DNA of 10,685 bases. It comes from Firmicutes bacterium CAG:555. GTDB taxonomy: Bacteria; Bacillota; Clostridia; Oscillospirales; Oscillospiraceae. Within the stretch, counting starts at the first letter, position 1, and every line of letters begins with the position of its first letter. The stretch is taken from positions 1-10,685 of the forward strand of contig HF986892.1 of NCBI GenBank assembly GCA_000431075.1. The letters run 5' to 3'. Shown one piece after another: positions 1-5,143 of the stretch. Both the position numbers and the translations under genes were made by a program. Below the pieces are notes generated by a model that saw nothing but the letters and a program-made list of their open reading frames with translations, did no database searches and had not been told where the DNA came from.

Positions 1-13
1 ACCCTTTGTTTAT

Positions 14-89
<76 letters not shown>

Positions 90-92
90 GAT

Positions 93-128
93 GGTATTGC
101 CGTCACAATTTAATGTGACGGCAATATC
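93..128 (+). other. Perfect hairpin between tRNA-Asn and the CAT tRNA
   Basis: Bases 95-107 (TATTGCCGTCACA) pair perfectly with 114-126, and G93/G94 extend this to C128/T127 (one G-U), giving about 15 base pairs around a 6-base A/T loop (ATTTAA). No T tract follows, so it does not look like a normal intrinsic terminator. It starts only 4 bases after the CCA of tRNA-Asn and ends 7 bases before the next tRNA. In a co-transcript it could separate the two tRNAs and serve as an RNase III or other processing signal. It could also be a small inverted-repeat insertion. Its function is not established. Confidence 0.8.
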
Positions 129-135
129 TACATAA

Positions 136-212
136 GGGCCTTTAGCTCAGTTGGTTAGAGCAACCGGCTCATAACCGGTCGGTCTGGGGTTCGAGTCCCT
201 GAAGGCCCACCA
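136..212 (+). tRNA. tRNA with CAT anticodon: tRNA-Met (elongator) or tRNA-Ile2
   Basis: The acceptor stem pairs 136-142 (GGGCCTT) with 202-208 without mismatch; the discriminator is A209 and the encoded CCA is 210-212. The anticodon stem pairs 163-167 with 175-179 around CTCATAA, so the anticodon is CAT at 170-172. The 5' end is not the initiator type, because the first acceptor pair G-C is intact, so this is not fMet. A CAT anticodon is shared by elongator Met and by the Ile tRNA whose C34 is changed to lysidine by TilS. The GGNCCUU acceptor and CGGCUCAUAACCG arm resemble my memory of Gram-positive Ile2, so the identity is left open. Confidence 0.95.
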
Positions 213-218
213 ATATAA

Positions 219-294
219 AGGGGAATAGCTCAGCTGGTAGAGCGGCGGTCTCCAAAACCGTAGGCCGAGGGTTCGAAGCCTTCTTCCCCTGCCA
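219..294 (+). tRNA. tRNA-Trp (anticodon CCA), CCA end encoded
   Basis: The acceptor stem pairs 219-225 (AGGGGAA) with 284-290, the discriminator is G291 and the encoded CCA end is 292-294. The anticodon stem pairs 245-249 with 257-261 around CTCCAAA, giving anticodon CCA at 252-254, which reads UGG (Trp). It is the last tRNA of the cluster and is followed 6 bases later by an intrinsic terminator. Confidence 0.97.
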
Positions 295-300
295 TTGTAT

Positions 301-334
301 AGAAGTTCGAGGTTGTTCCTTGAACTTCTTTTTT
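301..334 (+). terminator. Rho-independent terminator of the tRNA cluster
   Basis: Bases 301-312 pair with 318-329 (12 pairs including one G-U) around the loop TTGTT, and a run of six T follows at 329-334. Stem, small loop and U tract make a standard intrinsic terminator directly behind tRNA-Trp. The stem is only moderately GC-rich, so some read-through into the metallophosphoesterase gene is possible. Confidence 0.85.
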
Positions 335-358
335 GTTGCGCTATTTAAGTTTATTATC

Positions 359-1228
359 ATGACTATTCTATTTATAATTTTGCTTGTCCTGCTTTGCGCA
401 GTCATATCTGCGTTTGTGTGTTGCTATAAGATCAACGTTGTATTCTATAATGAAACAATCAGTGGAGTTAACTCTGAGTGTCGAGTCGTACTAATTTCTG
501 ATTTGCACTGCAGGCAGTATGGCGAGAATAATTCGAGACTTATTTCTCTTGTTGCTAAGCAAAAACCGAATGCGGTATTTATGGCGGGAGATATGCTGTC
601 GAGAAATGCCGATGAAAAGGATATATCGGAGTTTACAACGCTTGTATCAATGCTTAAGGAGCTTGCACCGGTGTATTACAGCCTTGGCAACCATGAAAGT
701 GACTTTCCTGAGGAGAAACTTGAGCGTGTCAAGTCTGCAGTGACGGCTGCAGGCGGTGTTTTAGTTTACAACGATTACATTGATGTAAATCTTGGTGTTA
801 ACAGACTCCGTTTGGTTGGATTATCAGGCGACAAAGAGATGTGGCTTGATTTTGGCAGTAATGTTCCGAAAGCACCGGAGCAAAATGAATTATATGAGTT
901 TCTTGGTGCACTGCGTCACTGTGATCTTCCGACTGTATGGTTGGCGCATAAACCGGACATGATGATATTCTTTGATCCGCACGAAGACTACCGAATTGAT
1001 CTTGTTCTAAGCGGTCATGTACACGGAGGTTTGTGGCGAATACCAGGTGTCGGCGGCGTGTTCTCTCCGTCAGAGGGATTGTTCCCCCACTACGACAAGG
1101 GAGAATACAGCTTTGGGAGCACAAGACTCATACTCTCCGGCGGCTTGGCCGGCTACGGTCTGATACCGAGGATTTTTAATTTGCCGGAAATATGCGTTAT
1201 AACACTTTCCCCCGAATATAAGATATAG
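359..1228 (+). CDS. Membrane-anchored metallophosphoesterase (YkuE/YaeI-like)
   Basis: The 289-residue product belongs to the calcineurin-like metallophosphoesterase superfamily, enzymes that cleave phosphomono- or diesters with two metal ions. All core motifs are visible: D48-L-H50 (DxH), G77-D78, G110-N-H-E113 (GNHE), H197 in AHKPD, and G219-H-V-H222 (GHxH). The region from LSGG (259) to FNLPEI is typical of the YkuE/YaeI branch, some of which act on lipid-linked substrates. Residues 3-22 form a single hydrophobic segment, so the enzyme is probably anchored in the membrane with the catalytic domain outside. I chose ATG 359. A longer frame opens with TTG at 320, but that lies inside the tRNA terminator. 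No convincing ribosome binding site precedes 359. The gene is AT-richer by eye than the genes after 2280. The substrate is not known from sequence. Confidence 0.88.
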   Translation: MTILFIILLVLLCAVISAFVCCYKINVVFYNETISGVNSECRVVLISDLHCRQYGENNSRLISLVAKQKPNAVFMAGDMLSRNADEKDISEFTTLVSMLKELAPVYYSLGNHESDFPEEKLERVKSAVTAAGGVLVYNDYIDVNLGVNRLRLVGLSGDKEMWLDFGSNVPKAPEQNELYEFLGALRHCDLPTVWLAHKPDMMIFFDPHEDYRIDLVLSGHVHGGLWRIPGVGGVFSPSEGLFPHYDKGEYSFGSTRLILSGGLAGYGLIPRIFNLPEICVITLSPEYKI

Positions 1229-1257
1229 CTGTAAATATTAGCAGACTGCGTCGTTTC

Positions 1258-2130
1258 TTAAAACATATCTATAAATTTCTTTTTTGCTTCTGACGGACAG
1301 CCTGCGTCGATCCAGCAGAGGTCAAGCTCCCTTGCCGGAAGCGGTGTATCCAATTGCAGCTCAAACAGCTCATCGTCGATGGCTGCAAACTCACGGGTGA
1401 CACAGGAGATGCCGAGATTTATCCTTGCAAAATCGACCAACAGGTCGTGGCAGCCAAGATCGATCTCGGGGTTGAGCACAATGCCGGAGCGCATGAACTC
1501 CTCATCGATCGCACGGCGGGTATTCGACAGCTTTTCAAGCATGATAAGCGGGTACGAGCACAGCTCATGCCGTGTGACTGTGCACCCTCTCAGCTCCGAA
1601 AACGCAGAGCCTGCAATGAACACATCGTGCAGGTCAAGACACTTTTTGACCGAGAACTTGCTGTCAGACACCGGTGAGTTTACAAATGCAACATCCAACT
1701 TTCCGGCGGCAAGCAGCGAAAACGCCTCGGTGCTCGTGCGATTTACTACCTGGAGCCGCACATCGGGGTACAGCTCGTTCCAGCGCTTGAGGTAGGGCAG
1801 CAGAAAATGCCGTGCAACGGTATCGGCCGCACCGACACGCAAAAAGCCCTCACGCAGGAGCTTGAAGCGTTCGATGCGCTCCTCGGCCTCACATATCGTG
1901 CCGATGGCGGGTGCTATCATCGCATATAGCTGCTCGGCTTCGACCGAGGGCGTCGCCACACGCTTGCCACGCAGAAACAACTGTACGCCGAGCATGACTT
2001 CAAGCTGCTTTATCGATTGACTGACGGCGCTTTGCGTAACGAAAAGCTGCCGAGCCGCCTCGGAAAACGAGCGATTTTCATACACTGCCGCAAAAACACG
2101 GTACAGGTCGAGGGAGAAGTTATCTTTCAT
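1258..2130 (-). CDS. LysR-family transcriptional regulator
   Basis: The 290-residue product has normal LysR-type architecture. Residues 6-64 are the winged helix-turn-helix, with the characteristic run FSEAARQLFVTQSAVSQSIK. From about residue 90 follows the periplasmic-binding-protein-like effector domain (GFLRVGAADTVARHFLLPYL onward). Such proteins are usually tetramers that bind a T-N11-A site near -65 of a divergent target and activate it when a small molecule is bound. The gene is divergent from the CofE-like ligase gene, which is the obvious candidate target. The start at 2130 (MKDNFSLDLYR) fits the family; an in-frame ATG at 2163 would add 11 residues unlike the family and would cover the dyad. 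It converges on the phosphoesterase gene with only 29 bases between stops and no clear terminator there. The effector cannot be named from sequence. Confidence 0.92.
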   Translation of the reverse strand: MKDNFSLDLYRVFAAVYENRSFSEAARQLFVTQSAVSQSIKQLEVMLGVQLFLRGKRVATPSVEAEQLYAMIAPAIGTICEAEERIERFKLLREGFLRVGAADTVARHFLLPYLKRWNELYPDVRLQVVNRTSTEAFSLLAAGKLDVAFVNSPVSDSKFSVKKCLDLHDVFIAGSAFSELRGCTVTRHELCSYPLIMLEKLSNTRRAIDEEFMRSGIVLNPEIDLGCHDLLVDFARINLGISCVTREFAAIDDELFELQLDTPLPARELDLCWIDAGCPSEAKKKFIDMF

Positions 2131-2140
2131 TTCATCACAT

Positions 2141-2155
2141 ATTAGAGATACTAAT
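2141..2155. promoter_or_regulatory. Probable LysR-type binding site (ATTAG-N5-CTAAT)
   Basis: A perfect 5-base inverted repeat, ATTAG/CTAAT, is separated by 5 bases (AGATA) and contains the T-N11-A pattern known for LysR-type regulators. Its centre (2148) is about 64 bases upstream of the start of transcription predicted for the ligase gene near 2212, which is the classical place for a LysR-type recognition site. It also lies just upstream of the regulator's own start codon, so the regulator could control its own expression as well. Confidence 0.6.
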
Positions 2156-2176
2156 CCAAACATAAAAATAATTAAC

Positions 2177-2205
2177 TTGGCTTATGAAGCTGATTGTATT
2201 ATAAT
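2177..2205 (+). promoter_or_regulatory. Sigma-A promoter of the CofE-like ligase gene
   Basis: The -35 element TTGGCT (2177-2182) and a perfect -10 element TATAAT (2200-2205) are 17 bases apart. Transcription would start near 2212, giving a leader of about 70 bases in which I see no clear riboswitch or attenuator fold. Confidence 0.7.
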
Positions 2206-2282
2206 ATTGAAGCAAAAGCAAGTTTTCTCTTTAAACAGTACCAACTAAAATAATCAGCCGACAGGCGGAACGGAGAACAGCA

Positions 2283-3473
2283 ATGGAAAGAACGATCGGA
2301 ACAGTTGTACGCGGTGTCAGAGCACCCATCATCCGTGAGGGCGACGATCTTGCAAAGATCGTGGCAGAGAGCGTTTTGAACTGCATCGAGGCAGAAAATA
2401 TCACTATCGGCCAGAAGGATATCATCGGTATCACCGAGTCTATACTCGCAAGGGCGCAGGGCAACTACGCATCCGTGAATGATATTGCAGCCGATGTAAA
2501 GGCAAAGTACCCCGGCGGACATGTCGGCGTTATCTTCCCCATCCTCAGCAGAAACAGATTTGCAATCTGCCTGCGTGGTATCGCACTCGGCTGCAAGAAG
2601 ATAACAATTATGCTCAGCTACCCCTCCGACGAGGTCGGCAATCATCTGTTTGATGTAGACATGCTCGACGAAAAGGGCGTTGACCCCTACGCCGATGTCC
2701 TCAGTGAGGAAAAGTATCGTGAGCTGTTCGGCTATGTAAAGCACCCGTTCACCGGCATGGACTATGTCGCATATTACAAGGAGCTCGTGCTCAGCTGCGG
2801 CTGCGAGTGCGATATCATTTTCGCAAACAAGCCCACGGCCATCCTTGACTACACCAAGGATGTGCTGTGCTGCGATATCCACACCAGAGCCCGCACAAAG
2901 CGCTTGCTCAAGAAGCACGGTGCCGAGACCGTCTACGGCCTTGACGACATCCTCACCGCACCCGTAAACGGCAGCGGCTACAACGATTTCTGCGGCCTGT
3001 TGGGTTCCAATAAGGCTACCGAGGACACCATTAAGCTGTTCCCTGTCAACTGCCAGGAGTTCGTTGAGCGTGTGCAGAAGCTCATGCTTGAAAAGACCGG
3101 TAAGACCGTCGAGGTGCTCGTCTACGGCGACGGCGCATTCAAGGATCCTGTGGGCAAGATCTGGGAGCTGGCTGACCCTGTTGTTTCCCCGGGTTACACC
3201 GCAGGTCTCACCGGTACTCCCAACGAGCTCAAGCTCAAGTACCTTGCCGACAATGATTTTGCAGATCTCTCCGGCGATGAGCTCAAGGCAGCTATCTCTG
3301 AGAAGATCAAGGAAAAGGACGGCGACCTCAAGGGTCAGATGGCATCCGAGGGCACGACCCCGAGACGGCTCACCGACCTCATCGGCTCGCTGTGCGACCT
3401 GACCTCCGGCAGCGGCGACAAGGGTACCCCGATCATCTACATTCAGGGTTACTTCGACAACTACACCAAGTAA
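2283..3473 (+). CDS. Coenzyme F420-0:L-glutamate ligase (CofE)-family protein
   Basis: The 396-residue product is recognised as a member of the CofE/F420-0:gamma-glutamyl ligase family (COG1478, PF01996), in the long form I associate with Firmicutes. CofE joins glutamate to coenzyme F420-0 by a gamma-peptide bond using GTP and divalent metal. Family traits seen are IREGDDLAKIV (17-27), the ITESILARAQG segment (50-60) that matches the qKIVSKAEGR region of CofE, and later YGDGAFKDP (281-289) with its acidic residues. Conserved-looking runs of the Firmicute form are FPILSRNRFAICLRGIA and LLGSNKATEDTIKLFP. GGAG at 2272-2275 lies 7 bases before the ATG. The gene has its own promoter and terminator, so it is monocistronic, and it is divergent from a LysR-type regulator. 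No other F420 gene is in view, so the true substrate may be another gamma-glutamyl acceptor. Family call fairly sure, function open. Confidence 0.8.
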   Translation: MERTIGTVVRGVRAPIIREGDDLAKIVAESVLNCIEAENITIGQKDIIGITESILARAQGNYASVNDIAADVKAKYPGGHVGVIFPILSRNRFAICLRGIALGCKKITIMLSYPSDEVGNHLFDVDMLDEKGVDPYADVLSEEKYRELFGYVKHPFTGMDYVAYYKELVLSCGCECDIIFANKPTAILDYTKDVLCCDIHTRARTKRLLKKHGAETVYGLDDILTAPVNGSGYNDFCGLLGSNKATEDTIKLFPVNCQEFVERVQKLMLEKTGKTVEVLVYGDGAFKDPVGKIWELADPVVSPGYTAGLTGTPNELKLKYLADNDFADLSGDELKAAISEKIKEKDGDLKGQMASEGTTPRRLTDLIGSLCDLTSGSGDKGTPIIYIQGYFDNYTK

Positions 3474-3486
3474 TTTGACCTTAATG

Positions 3487-3518
3487 CAGACCGACACTTT
3501 TTGTGCCGGTCTGTTTTT
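3487..3518 (+). terminator. Rho-independent terminator after the CofE-like gene
   Basis: Bases 3487-3497 (CAGACCGACAC) pair with 3503-3513 with one A-C mismatch around a T5 loop, followed by T5 at 3514-3518. It starts 13 bases after the stop codon and isolates the ligase gene from DUF3793. Confidence 0.9.
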
Positions 3519-3551
3519 ATAATTTTACGAAAAATTGCAGATAATAGTCAC

Positions 3552-4100
3552 ATGAAAAGCGAAGAACTAATCATAAGAATGTGTGCGCCGACGCTGGCGG
3601 GACTCAAGACCGGCAGTATGTTCTCGGCAAGCTACCGCTCCGAGGCGAAGGTCAAAGCCGAGCTGCGGCGACTCAACGGACTATTTAAGCCCAAGGGTCT
3701 CGTCATCATGCCGCTGCGGTTCTCGGGGAAAACGGTTCTGATATATGTAGGGCGGATGCAAGCGCTTGAGCGTGACCTGAATGAGCCGAGAGCGGCCGCA
3801 ATGCTCAAGAAGCTTAACTACCCATGCGGCAGCACGGAGCATTGCCTGCTGCATTTAATGCGCCGTATGCGCACCCCGCAGGGCTTCCCACATGAGGTGG
3901 GGCTGTTTCTCGGCTACCCGCCGGAGGATGTGCTCGGATTTGTGCGCAACAGGGCGAGAAATTACAAGGCCGTGGGGCTGTGGAAGGTCTACGGCGACAC
4001 GCAGAGGGCGCTGAGCCGATTTGAAGCGTGCAGAAAATGCACCGAGGAAAGCTATGGCCGCTTTAAAAGCGGCGCGAGCATTGAACAGCTTATCATGTGA
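3552..4100 (+). CDS. DUF3793 family protein
   Basis: The 182-residue soluble protein is recognised as DUF3793, a family of unknown function common in Clostridia. Recognition rests on two blocks: CAPTLAGLKTGSMFS at residues 11-25 and GFPHEVGLFLGYPPEDVLGF at 111-130. A CxxC pair (C160, C163) follows KVYGD near the C terminus, and further cysteines sit at 11, 92 and 98. I chose ATG 3552 because the longer frame from 3501 would begin inside the preceding terminator. No good ribosome binding site is visible, which is unusual beside its neighbours. A TATAAT at 3518-3523 could be its -10 element but has no good -35 partner. The flavodoxin gene starts 16 bases after its stop, so the two are probably co-transcribed and may share a redox role; that link is inference. 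Confidence 0.87.
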   Translation: MKSEELIIRMCAPTLAGLKTGSMFSASYRSEAKVKAELRRLNGLFKPKGLVIMPLRFSGKTVLIYVGRMQALERDLNEPRAAAMLKKLNYPCGSTEHCLLHLMRRMRTPQGFPHEVGLFLGYPPEDVLGFVRNRARNYKAVGLWKVYGDTQRALSRFEACRKCTEESYGRFKSGASIEQLIM

Positions 4101-4116
4101 AAGGACGGAACAAAAA

Positions 4117-4542
4117 ATGAGCAAGGTCGCAGTCGTATACTGGAGCGGAACGGGTAACACCGAGGCAATGGCGAACGCCGTAAAGAGCGGAGCGCAGGCC
4201 ACAGGGGCGCAGGTCGGGTTTTTCAAGGCAGACGAGTTTCACGCCGACATGGTCGATAGCTTTGGCGCTATCGCATTCGGCTGCCCCGCAATGGGCACAG
4301 AGGAGCTGGAGGAAACGGAGTTTGCACCGATGTTCCGCAGCTTGGAGGGCAAGCTTGCGGGCAAAAAAATCGGGCTTTTCGGCTCATACGGCTGGGGCGG
4401 CGGTGATTGGATGGGCAAGTGGCTCAATAACTGCCGTGGGCTGAGTGCAAAGCTCGTCTCGGGCGGAGTTGCCTGCTGCGGCGAGCCGGACGGCGATGCG
4501 CTGACCGAGTGCGTAAACCTCGGCAGAGCATTGGCGCAATAA
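4117..4542 (+). CDS. Flavodoxin (short-chain)
   Basis: The 141-residue product is a flavodoxin, a small FMN-binding electron carrier of the cytoplasm that can stand in for ferredoxin. The phosphate-binding loop is S10-G-T-G-N-T15 right after the first strand (KVAVVYW). The GCPAMGTEELEE run (55-66) and YGWGGGDWM (91-99) occupy the two loops that sandwich the isoalloxazine ring, with Y91 and W93 as likely stacking residues. The length matches short-chain clostridial flavodoxins. I chose ATG 4117, with AAGGA at 4101-4105 upstream; the frame opens earlier, but that part overlaps DUF3793. It lies 16 bases behind DUF3793, probably in one operon. No clear terminator follows it, so some read-through into the next gene is possible. 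Flavodoxins are often induced by low iron, but I see no Fur box that would prove it here. Confidence 0.93.
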   Translation: MSKVAVVYWSGTGNTEAMANAVKSGAQATGAQVGFFKADEFHADMVDSFGAIAFGCPAMGTEELEETEFAPMFRSLEGKLAGKKIGLFGSYGWGGGDWMGKWLNNCRGLSAKLVSGGVACCGEPDGDALTECVNLGRALAQ

Positions 4543-4563
4543 ACCGAAAATCGACTTCTCCGC

Positions 4564-4592
4564 TTGACGGAACACCTCGATTGCACTATAAT
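4564..4592 (+). promoter_or_regulatory. Sigma-A promoter of the zinc-ribbon membrane protein gene
   Basis: The -35 element TTGACG (4564-4569) and a perfect -10 TATAAT (4587-4592) are 17 bases apart, with transcription expected near 4599 and a leader of only about 22 bases that carries the ribosome binding site. It is among the best-matched promoters in the window. Confidence 0.8.
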
Positions 4593-4620
4593 CTTGGTAT
4601 CAACTCAAAGGAGAAGCGTC

Positions 4621-5052
4621 ATGAGAGAATGCGAAAATTGCCATAACCTTATACCAGAGGGGATGAAGATATGCCCCCATTGCAGCGGGCTTCCGCCCAC
4701 GCTTTTCCCGCACTTTTTCGTGTATCTTGCGCTGACCTGCGTTGCGATAGGCGCAGCGGTGTACTTCCGCCCGTTCCTTGACGGACCTGCGTCCGGCCAA
4801 GTAGTCAACGGTGTTCTGTGGGCAGCGTTCACGATATTCGTGTTCTTTGCGATAATCTTCACCTGCGTATGCGTCATCGTCGCAAGGGACTATTCGCACC
4901 GGCGCTTTAAGGGCAAGCTCACCAAGGCCGAGCGAATCCGCTTTATCAACATGAAGCAGCACATCGAGTCCGGCCGCCACTTCTACGATAAGGGCGAGTA
5001 CTGCACCGTATGCGGTCATAAGAAGACCGGCAGAGCCCCGGCTAAAAAGTAA
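4621..5052 (+). CDS. Zinc-ribbon membrane protein of unknown function
   Basis: The 143-residue protein is not recognised as a named family. Its N terminus has two CxxC pairs (C4/C7 and C18/C21), spaced as in a small cytoplasmic zinc ribbon of the zinc_ribbon_2 type. Two hydrophobic segments follow at about 30-52 and 64-88, then a basic soluble tail with another CxxC (C128/C131, CTVCG) and a lysine-rich end. A hairpin membrane topology with both ends in the cytoplasm would bring the two cysteine regions together on one side. The start is firm: AAAGGAG (4607-4613) lies 7 bases before ATG 4621. The gene has its own promoter and a terminator. A sensory, regulatory or assembly role is possible but nothing in the sequence decides it. 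Confidence 0.85.
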   Translation: MRECENCHNLIPEGMKICPHCSGLPPTLFPHFFVYLALTCVAIGAAVYFRPFLDGPASGQVVNGVLWAAFTIFVFFAIIFTCVCVIVARDYSHRRFKGKLTKAERIRFINMKQHIESGRHFYDKGEYCTVCGHKKTGRAPAKK

Positions 5053-5061
5053 TAAAGACAA

Positions 5062-5093
5062 CAAAAGACCACGGCTTGCGCCGTGGCCTTTTG
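5062..5093. terminator. Bidirectional terminator between convergent genes
   Basis: CCACGGC (5069-5075) pairs perfectly with GCCGTGG (5080-5086) around TTGC. After one A-C mismatch, CAAAAG (5062-5067) pairs with CTTTTG (5088-5093). The A and T flanks give a U-rich 3' side on both strands, so it can end the zinc-ribbon gene (plus) and the HtrA gene (minus), whose stop lies about 50 bases away. Confidence 0.8.
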
Positions 5094-5143
5094 CTTTGAG
5101 AAAAGAATAGAGAGGATGTATAAGGAGAAGAGAAATAGCTTAT

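Noticed and set aside
93..128. The inter-tRNA hairpin as an intrinsic terminator
   Set aside because: No T run follows the stem, and a terminator there would cut off the two downstream tRNAs, for which I see no separate promoter.
320..358. Longer start (TTG 320) for the phosphoesterase
   Set aside because: It would put the start codon inside the tRNA terminator stem and add residues with no family match; ATG 359 directly precedes the membrane anchor.
2199..3497. Open frame of 432 codons on the minus strand covering the whole CofE-like gene
   Set aside because: It is antisense to a gene with clear family identity, promoter, ribosome binding site and terminator. Its translation has no recognisable domain and runs into the plus-strand terminator; it arises from codon bias.
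3518..3551. TATAAT at 3518-3523 as promoter of DUF3793
   Set aside because: No -35 element lies at a suitable distance, and the bases overlap the T tract of the terminator, so the match may be chance.
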